Counted from the first letter of the stretch, positions 1 through 11,613 are shown. The stretch: DNA of 64,000 bases from Antedon mediterranea (GCF_964355755.1 NC_092677.1:18570101-18634100); one strand, 5' to 3'. Program-made: numbers and translations. The notes: generated by a model not told the origin, from the letters alone.

Positions 1-1208
1 AAGATATTTGTATTCTGTTACACTTTCTAGTACTTTATTATCAATTTTATAATGAAAGTACTGTTTTACTTTCGATCTAGAGATCGACATAACCTTACAT
101 TTATTGTTATTTAGAGACATATAATTATCATTGCCCCATAGGGCTATGCCAGTTAGATCGTCTTGAAGCTTCAAACAACCATCTTGATTATTTACTCTGA
201 ACAACACAGTATCATCTGCATATAATGCAATATTTAAATTAACTACTGATGGGAGCTCACATGTATACAAATTAAAAAGAATAGGTCCCAACACGGAACC
301 TTGGGATACCCCCGATAATACATCTTTCCAATCTGAAAGTGAACCTTTGAATAACACTGCTTGGCTACGGTTAATCAGAAAGGATTGTAACCAGCTCATG
401 AGCTTACCGGAAAAGCCATATTTTTGTAGCATATTAATGAGAACTGAATCACAAACCTTGTCAAAAGCCTTGGACCAATCTAAAAACACAGCATCAACTC
501 TTGGTGGTTTGTTTACATCTAAACATTTAGCCCATTGGTGGTAAATTGTGGCAAGCTGTGTTACACACGATCTTTTGTTACAGAAACCATGTTGTGTGGA
601 AGGCAAAAGGCCAAGTTTATCAGCATGAGAAACCATGTGCTTTCCAATAAAGCGCTCAAGCATTTTCCCGACAACTGACGTCAGGGAGATGGGGCGATAG
701 TTTACAACATTGTCACCAGGGCCTGATTTATGTATTGGTACAACATGGGCTACTTTCCAGTCAGCTGAGACTTTACCGGTTTTAATTGAGATATTAAATA
801 TCTCAGTCAAACACCAATGATTGTGAAAGATGACAGTTTAAGCATTTTAGGGGAGATACCGTCAGGCCCTGGGGATTTATTCCCATCTAATGAAGTAATC
901 AGACATTTAACATCTGCTTCATTGATCAGCAGATCAGAAAGAAGAGGATCAACCAATGAAGCTATCATCTGGTTATCATTGGGTACAGGTTTAGAAAAGT
1001 TACTATAAAAAAATGTATTAAATTTATTAGCAATTAAACTAGGATCATCTGTTGTGATGTTATCAAACTTAAAACTTGTGGGAAAACATTTATATCTTTT
1101 AGCATTTAACGAACGCCCAAAAATGTTTTTGGTCTTTTGAGTTTGTTGCCAATTGTTTTACATATTCATAGTAACTCTTTTTACACATATATTTTACATT
1201 ATTTCTAA
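1..1208 (-). pseudogene. LINE reverse transcriptase, decayed, 3' part outside window
   Basis: Reverse-transcriptase region of a CR1/Jockey-like non-LTR retrotransposon, read right to left. The catalytic YADD box is encoded at 211-222, and a GVSQGS-type motif followed by LGPILFNLY lies at about 265-313. Frame changes and stops occur, the first just downstream of the endonuclease stop at 1209-1211, where the next frame continues into a Lys/Tyr-rich linker and then the RT. No single open frame covers the domain, so this copy cannot make a full enzyme. The 3' end lies beyond the left edge. Clade assignment is by motif only. It forms one element with the endonuclease to its right. Confidence 0.8.
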
Positions 1209-2216
1209 TTACCACCTGTCCCATAGATTAACATTTTCTGGTTTAGATTTAGCCTTTTTATAGGCTCTTTTCTTTTTTCGACTTAACCTGACAACCTCTT
1301 GTGATATCCACGGAGGTCTTTTTTTAACACTACCTTTGCCTTTAGGTACGATCTTATTAAACACTTTCAAAAGCATATCCCTAAAATTTATCCAGGATGT
1401 ATCAACATCATTTACAACTAGACACGAATTCCAATCTGCAGATTCTAATTCTTCGTGTAATAGGTTAGGGTTAAGTTTTGAGTACAGAAATTTTGATCTA
1501 TTTGGTAGTTTTCGAAAACCAGTTAACTCTACATTCATATTAAATTTCACGCCCACATGATCACTTTTACCCAGGCCTTCAATTTGTTCAATATTGAACA
1601 ACTCAGGCCTATTGCTAAAAATTAAGTCCAAGGTGTTGCCTTCAACAGTATTGTTAGCTATTCGTGTATAAAAATTAACAATTTGTACAAAATCAAGCGA
1701 CTCCATGGAGTCAAAAATAAGATGTTCAAAGTTATTTACAAGATATTGTCTTTGGTGACGAATATTAAAATCCCCTAAAAGAATGATGGCTTTGTAGTGA
1801 TGACTATTATCTAGTACTTCTTCCATGGCATTTAAAAAGTTTTGTGTGTACAGAATAGGTGCATTGGGCGGGCGATAGGAGCATCCGATCAAGATTTTAC
1901 CAAGCTTACATGTAATCTCAGCCCACACAATTTCCAGGTTGTTGTGATTAAACGCAGTTGTTGTTGGGGTACACGCATCACTGATGACCAGCATCACTCC
2001 ACCACCATGCCTATTTCGATCGTTCCTGAATATCTGGTAACCACTCCCTATAATTATTTCTGCATCACTGATTTCATTGCCGAGCCACGTTTCTGTAATC
2101 GCAAGGATGTGAGGTTTTTCTGTATCCAAAACAAGCTGCAACTCTGTTAATTTATTGCAGACACTTCTGGCGTTATACAGCAGTCCAGTAAGTTGTTGTG
2201 TACTGGGAGAAACCAC
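1209..2216 (-). CDS. LINE AP-endonuclease domain (ORF2 N-terminal part)
   Basis: Open frame of 335 codons encoding an exonuclease-endonuclease-phosphatase fold, the enzyme that nicks target DNA for LINE insertion. Visible motifs are NARSVCNKL near the start, ITETWL (catalytic Glu), GGGVMLV, GCSYRPP, LLGDFNI (Asp/Asn pair) and SDHVGVKF (Ser-Asp-His). The C-terminal tail is Lys/Arg-rich and ends at a TAA that breaks continuity with the reverse transcriptase. The same frame is open rightward to about position 2342 and carries the last Cys pair of a PHD-like finger, so the true start is upstream of the first usable start codon. It is mobile-element coding, not a host gene. Confidence 0.85.
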   Translation of the reverse strand: MVSPSTQQLTGLLYNARSVCNKLTELQLVLDTEKPHILAITETWLGNEISDAEIIIGSGYQIFRNDRNRHGGGVMLVISDACTPTTTAFNHNNLEIVWAEITCKLGKILIGCSYRPPNAPILYTQNFLNAMEEVLDNSHHYKAIILLGDFNIRHQRQYLVNNFEHLIFDSMESLDFVQIVNFYTRIANNTVEGNTLDLIFSNRPELFNIEQIEGLGKSDHVGVKFNMNVELTGFRKLPNRSKFLYSKLNPNLLHEELESADWNSCLVVNDVDTSWINFRDMLLKVFNKIVPKGKGSVKKRPPWISQEVVRLSRKKKRAYKKAKSKPENVNLWDRW

Positions 2217-2337
2217 ACTGTTAGAAGACTCACTGCTGCAAGTACCAGCTGATCCATCAAAAAACGAAGCATTATGTGGAAGGAAGACACATTTCAGACA
2301 AATCCATTCTTTTCTTGATGAAATAATATCATTAAAG

Positions 2338-2466
2338 TCAATATCTGTCTGTCACTCCCTGGCAACGCTGATGATATTCATTGAGACAGCTGGAACATAA
2401 AATAAGCGGGGTGTTCTCAATATGTTTGTAACAATAACGACATCCTACATCCATTGTAGCATTCAT
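2338..2466 (-). pseudogene. PHD-like zinc finger of the same LINE, frameshifted
   Basis: Starting from the ATG at 2466, the peptide shows C-x2-C, then C-x2-C and H-x2-C spacing (CRYCYK, LCSSC, YHQRC). It then stops after GVTDRY. One base of shift near 2341 brings in the endonuclease frame, which supplies the final W-x-C-x2-C pair expected of a PHD finger. The finger and the endonuclease were therefore probably one polypeptide. PHD fingers occur in ORF1 of some CR1 LINEs; a direct fusion to the endonuclease is less usual. The LTR element inserted about 40 bases upstream of this ATG. Confidence 0.6.
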
Positions 2467-2506
2467 GTACGTCAACTGGCTAGGCCCAGAGAAGGGCAAT
2501 GAGAAG

Positions 2507-3011
2507 TTTAGGGAATAAGTAATTCGGTCTTTACTTACCCTATTTAGAATACGGTAATGGAGTATTGTAGCAGTCAAACGATGTCCAAAGCTGGAAGTAT
2601 CCTAGGCTCGAAGTAAATAAACTATACGGAGTGTAGAAACCACATATCCACACGAAGCGCGTACGTACGTGCGCAGTGTAAGGCTAGGCTAGTTCAGGAC
2701 AATAATATATACAACGGTACAATAATTGAAACACGATAACATACAGTAACACGTAGTAAAATATGTAAAGTTAAAACGCTAAATATCAAAATGTAATAGT
2801 GCTAATAATTAGGACAAACTAATTATTATCGTAAAACTTGTATTAAAACTCGCAATGGTTTGCTCATAAAATGTCGATGTCTTCTCGTTGAAAACTTGAC
2901 GCAGAGAGAGAGAGAGATCGCTCGTTTCGCGTTCGCTATGTTTACAACAGCAATTTGCATAACTTTACGCGTTGAGCGCACACACGCAAATATGTGTGTG
3001 AAGTTCCTACA
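2507..3011 (-). repeat. 3' LTR of the Gypsy element
   Basis: About 505 bases repeated at 7357-7859. In element orientation it starts TGTAGGAAC and ends in CCCTAAA, so it has TG at the 5' end but lacks the usual terminal CA. I counted only about four substitutions and a 2-base difference in a GA run, roughly 99 percent identity by eye, which indicates a recent insertion. Confidence 0.92.
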
Positions 3012-3014
3012 TAG

Positions 3015-3024
3015 CTCCCCCCTA
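3015..3024 (-). other. Polypurine tract
   Basis: In element orientation a run AGGGGGGAG lies three bases before the 3' LTR start. This is the expected place for the plus-strand primer of reverse transcription. Confidence 0.7.
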
Positions 3025-3085
3025 GCTCTTAGCCGCTAGGTGAGAGCGATAGAAAAAATAAGTTCATAAAGTTAGTAAAAAGTAT

Positions 3086-4096
3086 TCAGGTACAGTCATG
3101 CTCATTGAATTTTTGTGGCCAATGTACGTGTCGTCCAGAGCGAGTTTGGCGGGGTGGCGACGGTGCGATTGCAATGTGCGTCTCTGTCGTATGATGTTGC
3201 TGCCTGACTAGGTCCGTAGAATTAGTTTGATCCGTATCTAAGTAAGCCGGTTTCAGTCTATCGAGACTTACTGTGTCCTGTTTTCCTGCTAGTTGTACAA
3301 CGAAAACTTTGTCGCTCCTGCTAACAACTTTAAACGGGCCATTGTAAGGGCACTGTAGAGGCTTGCGGACTTTATCACAGCGAATGAAAACGTGTGTACA
3401 CTTAGCTAAATCTGTATGTACGTGTACCTTACGAGAATTGTGTCGCGTCGGTGTTGGACGTATGTTTTGCATAATGCGCTGCAGTCGATGAATATAGTTA
3501 CTAGGGTCCAAGTCAGCATTAGTGGAAGAAGGCGTAACAAACTGCCCTGGCAAACGTAACGTGGTGCCGAAAACTAATTCTGCTGATGATAGCCCCAAGT
3601 CTTCCTTGACCACCGTGCGAAGACCAAGAAGTACTAGCGGTAAAGCATCTGACCATAGCTGAGGGTCGTCGAGGGCCTTAAGCGAACCTTTGAGTTGGCG
3701 ATGGAACCTTTCTACTAATCCATTTGCTATTGGGTGGTATGATGTAGTGTGTATGCGTTTCGTACCCAGTAAGTTCACTAGCGCATTAAACAGCGATGAT
3801 TCAAACTGGCTGCCACGATCGGTAGTAATGGTCGATGGTGCCCCAAACATGGACACCCATTTACAAACGAAAGCTTTAGCGACGGTTGCTGCCGAAATAT
3901 CGGGAATAGGTATGGCTTCTGCCCATCTCGTAAAACGGTCAATGCATGTCAATAGGTAGCTGTTGCCATCAGACGGTGGAAGCGGACCAACAAGGTCGAT
4001 GTGGACATGATCGAAACGCGCGTCTGGTGTGGCAAAAGTTCCCAGCGGTGTAATAGTGTGGCGATGTACTTTTGCCTTTTGACACTGAACACAACA
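3086..4096 (-). pseudogene. Gypsy integrase region
   Basis: The integrase catalytic core is readable in one frame from about 4096 down to the stop at 3086. The DDE residues are visible as Asp in TCIDRFTRWAEA, Asp in TTDRGSQFE and Glu in NGLVERFHR. The C-terminal part carries KVRKPLQCPYNGPF and FKVVSRSDK-like segments resembling the chromodomain-free GPF/Y module. The frame differs from that of RT-RNase H: a one-base shift near 4095 falls between the two zinc-binding His residues and the C-x2-C pair of the HHCC finger. The enzyme integrates cDNA into the host genome; this copy cannot be translated as one polyprotein without frameshifting. Confidence 0.85.
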
Positions 4097-5975
4097 CGTC
4101 TCGATTCATGCTAGGCCAAACGTATCGAGTACTCACTAACTTCAATGTAGCCCTAATTCCAGGATGCGATAGTGAATGTAACGAATCGAAAACGGCCCTG
4201 CGCAACTCCTTAGGGACGAAAGGTCGAGGAGTGCCCGTACTTATGTCACATACGATAGTTCCATCACTGGTGGCTATTGGTGCGTCATGTAAATCAAAAG
4301 TTGATTCCTGCAAATGACGAAGTAACTCCTCATCATTCTTCTGCTGCTCGGCCATGACTGTGAAGTCAATGACATCTGACGACTTCGCAGTAAGGACAGG
4401 TGTGTTAAAGGTGTTAAGATTGATGCGAGATAATGCGTCTGCAACTTCGTTTTGCGAACCCTTAACGTGTCGGACATCGGTGGTAAATTGTGAGATGTAA
4501 TCTAGGTGACGAATCTCTCGAGGTGAGTAGCGGTCCGAGCTTGCTTTCAGTGCAAATGTGAGCGGTTTGTGGTCTGTGAGGATGAAAAATTCCCTTGCTT
4601 CAAGCAAATGACGAAAATGTCGGATTGCAAGGTAAGCGGCTAACAGTTCTCGTCCGAATGTGCTGTACCTTGTTTCAGCTGGATTCATTCTGCGCGAGAA
4701 GAATGCGATAGGATGCCAGACGTCTTTTACCATCTGTTGTAGCACACCACCAACCGCAAAGTTAGATGCATCAACCATTAAACATAATGTGGCGGATGAA
4801 TCGGGATGTTCCAGATAAGTTGCCTCTGCAAGTGCTACCTTAACAGCCTCAAAGGCCGTAATCGCCGTCGGTGGTAATGTAATTGATTTTCGAGGTTTAC
4901 CTGCCAGTAAATCAGTCAACGGATGAACTATATCTGAACATCGAGGAATAAAACGCCTGTAGAAGTTGAATAATCCTAAGAATTCACGCAGTTTACGGAC
5001 TGTGTCAGGTACAGGAAATGTTTCGATAGCTTCTATCTTGGAACGTAGTGGTCGGATACCCATGTCATCGATATGATGTCCCAGAAATGTCAAAGACGAA
5101 ACTCCCCATTCACATTTGACAGGATTAACTACAATACCAAATTCTTCAAGACGGTCGAACAACAACTTGAGGTGAATTTTGTGTTCTTGTTCGTCATTGC
5201 TGGCTATGAGAAGATCGTCGATGTATGCGTATACAAAATCCAAACCACGTAAAACTTTATCGATGAACCGCTGGAATGTCTGTGCTGCGTTTCTAAGTCC
5301 AAACGGCATTCTTAAAAATTCGAACATCCCAAATGGTGTCGTTATTGCGGTTTTCGGCACATCTTCTGGTGCAACAGGTATCTGGTGATAGGCTCGTACC
5401 AGGTCAATCTTAGAGAAAACTTTCTTTCCCTGAAGCGTAGCTGTGAAATCGTGAATATGAGGGATTGGATATCTATCCGGAACTGTAGCATTATTGAGGG
5501 CTCTGTAGTCTCCACATGGTCTCCAATCACCTTCTGTTTGCTTCACAACCATGTGAAGCGGCGAAGACCAGCAACTTTTTGACGGTTGAATAATGCCCAG
5601 CTGAAGAAGCATATGGTCGAACTCAGCTCGTGCGATCTTGAGTTTCTGTGGAGCCAATCTCCGAGGTCGGGCAGCAGCGATCGATGGACCTTTGGTAGTT
5701 ATACGATGAGTGACATCATGCTTTAGTTTGGCCTCTTTGAAACTCGGACGTGTAATTTTGGGAAAATATTTGCCTAGTATTGATTCATAACGTGAATCAA
5801 TCACAGGTCGAGGCAAAACAGGACTAAGCGAGCAGAGCTTAGATGCAGTACCTTGCACACTTAAATTAGTAGTAGAATCAATTAACTTGCGGTGTTTAAC
5901 ATCGACTAACAAACCAAAATGTTGTAGAAAGTCTGCGCCGACAATTGCTGAGGGAACATCGGCTATAGTAAACAC
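4097..5975 (-). pseudogene. Gypsy reverse transcriptase - RNase H region
   Basis: A long frame covering the end of the protease (VGADFLQHF), the RT and RNase H. RT motifs include [24 protein letters not shown] and the catalytic AYIDDLL box at about 5211-5228 (YIDD at 5214-5225). RNase H motifs are [28 protein letters not shown] and [10 protein letters not shown]. The HHCC finger begins at HSLSHPG. Lengths are normal for a Gypsy pol. The frame is closed at both ends by frameshifts, near 6035 into the protease and near 4095 into the integrase. Confidence 0.9.
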
Positions 5976-6010
5976 CCATCTGCATGTCCGTCTAAAACCA
6001 AAATCAAGTG

Positions 6011-6277
6011 TTAAAGAAAGTTCACCATAGGTGTTGATTTGAGAGTTGTTAATTTAACTGCTTGCAAAACAAAATCACTTTTTCGCTGTTGACGGTCTTG
6101 TTTTGTTGCAGGAAGGACGCTAATCTCGGCTCCTGTATCTACTAAAAACTTTAGTCCAGTATCTCTATCATAAATGTGAAATAAGCGACTATCAGAAACG
6201 GTGCCGGACGAATTCGTCGCAGTTATTCGCCGGCTTTGGAGTTTTCCAAAGTTGGGAAACTGCATGGCGACCTGCAC
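6011..6277 (-). pseudogene. Gypsy aspartic protease region
   Basis: Contains the retroviral-type active-site motif LVDTGAEISVLP (catalytic DTGA encoded at 6128-6139), which cleaves the polyprotein. A one-base shift near 6035-6040 separates it from the flap and C-terminal segment found in the RT frame. The upstream end overlaps the gag frame by about 55 bases in a different phase, as is common at gag-pol junctions. Confidence 0.8.
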
Positions 6278-7104
6278 CTACGTGCTGCCTTGCCAAACTG
6301 GGTGTGATACCAGCACTGCTCTGAGTCATTTTCATTGGTTTGTGTTCGTTTAGCACTGGAAGAACGGTTCCGATTTCGGCCTCTGCTTCTGCTCTTATCC
6401 CGATGTTGATCGTTTGCCAAGGATGATACCATTGCGGTCAACTTGTTAATTTCAGCTCGTAGCGTTTGAATTTCGTTTCGGTCGGCGTTAGCACTTGTGG
6501 GGTTAGAGATTGCGGCTACTCTGGGTTGGCTGGGAGACACCTCTAAAATTCTGTCGGCTAATTCCGCTATCTGAGCGACGGTAACGTTTCCGCCTGTTGC
6601 GGCTAAAATCAGTTACACGTTATTGGGCAATCGCTGAATGAACAACTGTTTCAAGATCGAATCCTCTAATGTGCGGCTGCCTAACAACTGATACATTTTG
6701 CGCAATAGTTGTGTTGGTTTTCTGTCACCCAATTCCTCCGTAGTGATCAGTTGGTGCAACCGTTTCTTCTCCGAATCGGAGGTCCGCTTAATTAACTCTT
6801 CCTTTAACTTGCTGTATGGACCCTCAGCAGGAGGAGCTAAGAGCAGATCACGTACCTCCTGGACGATCGAAGGCTATAACGACGCCACGATATAGGCAAA
6901 TTTCGTAGCTTCCGTGGTAATATTGCGAGTTGCGAACTGCGCTTCTTGGGCAAACCATATCGCGGGATCGTTAGCCCAAAATGGTGGTAGCTTGAGGGTA
7001 TATGCCGCTAACGGTAATGCGCGTTGCGTGGCGACTGGTACCCCAGCATCACCTCCCGCTTGATCCACAGCAACTGCTGCTTCGGCTGGAGGAGGATCTT
7101 CCAT
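6223..7104 (-). pseudogene. Gypsy gag region with in-frame stops
   Basis: Starts at ATG 7104, about 230 bases after the primer site, with an Ala/Pro-rich start followed by [20 protein letters not shown], a typical Gypsy gag capsid opening. In-frame stops lie at about 6874-6876 and near 6612. After them the capsid continues (VREL/KLK-type helices, LLRKMYQLLG) to a basic Arg/Ser region. The gag ends in a knuckle-like C-x3-H...C-x3-C motif (CWYHTQFGKAARRC). The gag is readable but broken. Confidence 0.75.
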
Positions 7105-7334
7105 TTTCGCCTCAAAAAATTAATAATTGTTTTAGGCCTACCTTATAATTAAAAGTAAACTGTGTAACAGAAATGTTTTCAAAAATAGTTGTACGTAGTA
7201 CTATATATATAGTACGATCAATGCTGTTTGCTGCCTCGTATACAGGATAGGCTTAGATAGGCCGAGTATCGCTAATAGTACAAATGTTACATACAAGAAG
7301 TACAGCCTACAGATGAATACTCCACTAGTCCATA

Positions 7335-7355
7335 CGAATCACGTCGGGGTCGCCA
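7335..7355 (-). other. Primer binding site, tRNA-Trp-like
   Basis: In element orientation the sequence directly after the 5' LTR (one spacer base) begins TGGCGACCCCGACGTGATTC. This is complementary to the 3' end of eukaryotic tRNA-Trp, as I recall it, with one mismatch at the fourth base. It marks the start of minus-strand cDNA synthesis. Confidence 0.7.
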
Positions 7356-7356
7356 C

Positions 7357-7859
7357 TTTAGGGAATAAGTAATTCGGTCTTTACTTACCCTATTTAGAAT
7401 ACGGTAATGGAGTATTGTAGCAGTCAAACAATGTCCAAAGCTGGAAGTATCCTAGGCTCGAAGTAAATAAACTATACGGAGTGTAGAAACCACATATCCA
7501 CACGAAGCGCGTACGTACGTGCGCAGTGTAAGGCTAGGCTAGTTCAGGACAATAATATATACAACGGTACAATAATTGAAACACGATAACATACAGTAAC
7601 ACGTAGTAAAATATGTAAAGTTAAAACGCTAAATATCAAAATGTAATAGTGCTAATAATTAGGACAAACTAATTATTATTGTAAAACTTGTATTAAAACT
7701 CGCAATGGTTTGCTCATAAAATGTCGATGTCTTCTCGTTGAAAACTTGACGCAGAGAGAGAGAGATCGCTCGTTGCGCGTTCGCTATATTTACAACAGCA
7801 ATTTGCATAACTTTACGCGTTGAGCGCACACACGCAAATATGTGTGTGAAGTTCCTACA
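7357..7859 (-). repeat. 5' LTR of the Gypsy element
   Basis: Partner of 2507-3011. It carries a GA-repeat run two bases shorter than in the 3' copy. Element transcription would start inside it, and no clear TATA box was singled out. Confidence 0.92.
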
Positions 7860-8149
7860 GAAGAATGGGTCAGGCTTCTATTCCCTGGTGTATATCATGG
7901 GTCGACACCGTTGCCACAGAGGCTATGCCTAGCCTAGGCCTAGGTATAGTCCAGAAAAATAATATAAAAAGCTGGAAATATCCACAGATATCCATCAAAC
8001 TGTCCTCTTCTCTTATTTCTCTCTTACTGTAAACTTAATTTCATTTAGTTCAGGATTTGTGAGATTTTTGGAGATTGTAAGTATTGTAATCAAGACGATT
8101 TTTAATAATCTCATTGGTGTCGAAGATACCGAGCGTACATTTGTTTTAA
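7860..8149. other. Spacer between Gypsy element and TTAA element
   Basis: About 290 bases. The left part is probably the upstream flank of the interrupted LINE. It includes the clustered word GCCTAGCCTAGGCCTAGG near 7927-7944, which recurs through the window. No coding exon is visible. Confidence 0.4.
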
Positions 8150-11100
8150 AGATGTATTGACCCCCTGAAAAAAAAAATTTTTTCAATATTTTTGTTGAAT
8201 AGGCCATTTTAATTGCACATAAAAGTTATTCACTTTGACCTCAATTTGGATTGAAAAAAATAATTTTTTACACGGGAAAATCGCAATTTAATGCAAAAAT
8301 TAACCAACCGGAAACTATTTGTCTGGAAGACAAATGTGTTCCGGTTTAATTTAACCCTTGACCTGAGTTAGCTCATAAATATTCATATTGTATGGATACA
8401 TCGTGTGGATGATGATGCTTTCCAAATCAACAGCCAACAACGATAGCAATGCATGCGTGCGAGAGAGTCGAGTAGTGATGCGAGACGAATCTTGAAGAAA
8501 ACACGAAAACTATAGCTAGCAAAATGCTAAGTTAGAATTATAGTTGGTAACTTTGATGTTGAATCTTATTCATTTAGGTGAGTTTTTGTTTCGCTAACAG
8601 GAGAGGCCTAGCTAGGCCTAGGCCCGAATTTGCTGCTACTGTACTACTAGGGCGCGTTTATACAACACGCTATTACACGCATATTCTACACGCCTACGAG
8701 AAGTGTGTTGTATAACAACAAAGAGATTCCGTGTAATGAGATTTTAATTGCAAAAAAGGCTACTTGGCTGAATCCTAAAATTTGGTGGATTCCCGGTCGC
8801 CGTTACCGTGTTGGAAGTGTCCTCAGGGTATATTTTGACCTCTCGTTAAAACAGGTCGTAATATCAATCATGTCATGCGACGTCTAACAAGATTGGGCCC
8901 ATTTATTGCTGCTTCGCTGCCAGCAATCATCCTCCTACCACGTCTTACGCCTAGCCTGGTTGGGCCAACTCGTAGTGGTAGTAGGCCTCTATAGACTATC
9001 GTTTCCTACTCCAAACAGAATAAAAAATAACATCGCAAAAATGGCATCTTCTTCCATAGTGTATAGATGAAATAATGAAACCCTTAAAATAACTTTTATT
9101 AATTTAAATGAACCGAGAACAAAATAAACAACAATGCAAACGTGAACGAATACAATAATGAAAATGGTAAAAACCGCGCGAATACATCGGACAGCGAGGA
9201 GGCGACGATGATTGTTGACAACCCAGCCAACAATTCAATTCAAGCGATCAACGATTTGACCTTTTATCCTAGCATGCACTGCGTGTTGATGAAACTTCCG
9301 GTACAACACGGTATCGTGATTTCTAGTATAACAGCAAACGTTAAGGTGGGTTGACCTCGGTCCGAACAACACGCTAAAAATTAAAGCCGTGTTCAAATTT
9401 AGGGTGTTGTATAAACACGACCCTAGTCTACTACTACTACTACTAGCACTGACAGTCTCGAGTAGCCTAACTGCTGCCTACTTCTGTCTCTAGAAGTAGA
9501 GTGTAGTAGGCCTAGGCAGTACACTGCTAGCTAGGACTACAGTAGACCACAACCAGAAGGGATGTATTTTTGTTTCTATCATGATGAATTGGTTTAATTT
9601 TTAAAGATTTCAACAATCTATTCGGCAGTGAAAATTTAAAAAAAAAAGAAAATCTAAATATTGTTTTGGATGTTTTACTGATGCAATATTTTAAAAATAT
9701 TTTCTGTATCAAATGCAATAGGTTCAAATTAACATTCCGCAAATAAACATTTTATGCAGATATTTTGACACAAATTTCTTTTTTTTTTAGGTTGATTGAT
9801 TGAACAATAAGAGCAAGTAGTGAGAAACATAAAATGTATCGTACAGTGGCAACATTCACAGTTTATTGAAACGTTTCTTACTATTAAAATGACACTTTGT
9901 AATGGATGTGAGCGATCTTAGAAGACTATAGCTGTCGTAATTACTGCCACAATCAACACATTGATAATTAGTAGACAAATTGACACAAAAAACAATACAG
10001 GAATTCAATAAGATATACTGTATATATATATTTTATTAACTCCTTTTGCACTGTAATATTTACAGTAAAATTATGAAGTGTAAGTAAATTTGAAGAATTT
10101 ATCCTGTGTACTGTTGTAGTAGTTGTTTTTTTATTTATTGAATGTTATGTTTACAAAATAATATACTGTACATATAATACAAAAAAAATTATACAATATT
10201 TTACAAGCTGGACAAGAACATATTGGCCGAATGCAGCAGGAGAGTCAGAAATATTTTTCCTGCAATATCCAATCATATTCCAATACCGAGTCTATCATTG
10301 TTGTCTTTGGGTGACCTCTGTTCCAGTCTTCATCAGCTCAACGTCTTTAAAAAAAGTAAAAGCAAAGTATGAAAATCTGGAAAAAATAGATCATGCATAT
10401 TTAGTGCAAAATTGGGTTAGTGAAATTGCTTACTTTGACATAGTCAAATAAGTATACTACCTTTCTATGGTAATTAAAACACATTACTTATAATGTTATA
10501 ACTTATAAAAAGAGAAAATAAATATTTGACTTACTACAGTACAGAGAACATTTGTTTGTGTTGTAAAATGGCTAAGCTGGCTTTTCCCCTCTGTCTACTT
10601 GTACAGTGCTGCTGGAAGGTTCTCAATTTCAGGCTTGTATTGCAACCATTTTCCCTGAAAAATGTTTGTTTTATTTTTATCATAAAAATTAGTTAAACAA
10701 GCTTCAACTGTAAATATATATGGTACAGCAAGCTGGCTGTATTTTCGGAATGTAGCTAAGATTGATGGCATATAGCCTAGGCCAGTCTATGAAGAGTACA
10801 ATGTATAGGGCCTAGCTGGGCATCTTCTGCAGGGACCCGATTGTCACAGTCTGCTTGCTACTAGCCTATGCAGCAGCATGTATTAATTATTCTAGGCCTA
10901 GCCCTGAACTGAAAAAATCCCAGGCTAAGTTAATTAATTTACCTTCCTGTTATTATTGCGTTATATATATTATTATATTTTTTTTAAATAACCGTCTAGG
11001 CCTACTTACCGACAAATTAACAGCTCAGCTTTACATATTTATACGATCAGGCCAGGGAAACCCACAGCAGTCGAGTCGCGTCGATCTCTGGTGGTGTTGT

Positions 11101-11382
11101 TGTATCAACGTGCATCGTCCATTGTTAGATCAGATCTCTGCTGTGTGGATGCTCATTAACATATCATGCATATGTATGAGTTAGCTCTACCGGCCTAATT
11201 TCTGAGCCGATGAGTTCGAAAAAATGGTAAACTTATTTTGATTTTTTTTATAAGCGAAATCAATATTTTTTTCGGATTTTTTTTCGGTGAAAGTGAATAA
11301 CTTTATGTTAACTACAAAACGGTCTATTGAAAATTTGATTTTTTTCATCTTTATTTTTCATTTTTTGGGGGACAATACATCT
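8150..11382. mobile_element. TTAA-flanked inverted-repeat DNA transposon, non-autonomous
   Basis: Both ends carry matching inverted termini. The left starts AGATGTATTGACCCCC and the right ends GGGGGACAATACATCT, each bordered by TTAA (8146-8149 and 11383-11386). The similarity continues imperfectly for about 130 bases (T/A-rich stretches, then AAAGTTATTCACTTT in the left arm and its complement in the right arm). A TTAA target points to the Kolobok or piggyBac superfamilies, and the termini do not begin CCC, so Kolobok fits better. No transposase-like frame was seen in its 3.2 kb. A hairpin lies at 8306-8346 and a MITE at 8650-9423. Confidence 0.7.
8650..9423. mobile_element. MITE nested in the TTAA element
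   Basis: Inverted ends GGGCGCGTTTATACAACACG (left) and GTGTTGTATAAACACGACCC (right), one indel and one or two mismatches apart, flanked by TA on both sides (8648-8649, 9424-9425). The length is 774 bases. A 70-codon frame (9142-9354) inside it resembles nothing I recognise. A mariner-like TA target is likely. Confidence 0.65.
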
Positions 11383-11613
11383 TTAAGAGTTGACACAGAA
11401 ACATTTTTACACGTTTGTATCAAGGTTATCTGCAAATCGAGTATTAGTTATAGCCTACTTAGTTAATTAAATGCATATAATGGCAGGTTTACATCTTTCA
11501 TACCCGGCTAACTTCTCTACCAGTACAACCGCAGTGTGTTTTAACCTAAAGTATAAAACATGTTGTAGACTTATATAATATCAAAATGAAACATTGTTTT
11601 TTGTTCTTTCCAG

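Larger units (their letters stand above)
2507..7859 (-). mobile_element. Gypsy-type LTR retrotransposon inserted in a LINE
   Basis: A complete element of about 5.35 kb in minus orientation. It has 5' LTR 7357-7859, a primer site 7335-7355, gag, protease, RT, RNase H, integrase, a purine tract beside the 3' LTR, and 3' LTR 2507-3011. A 4-bp target duplication GAAG flanks it (2503-2506 and 7860-7863). The order protease-RT-RNase H-integrase is that of Metaviridae (Gypsy). It sits in the upstream part of the PHD-endonuclease LINE. Frameshifts or stops occur in gag, in the protease, and between RNase H and integrase. This copy is therefore not autonomous as read, although its LTRs are nearly identical. 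Confidence 0.92.

Noticed and set aside
9142-9354. Small gene inside the nested MITE
   Set aside because: 70 codons without known domain, no splice partner, and inside a TIR element; likely chance.
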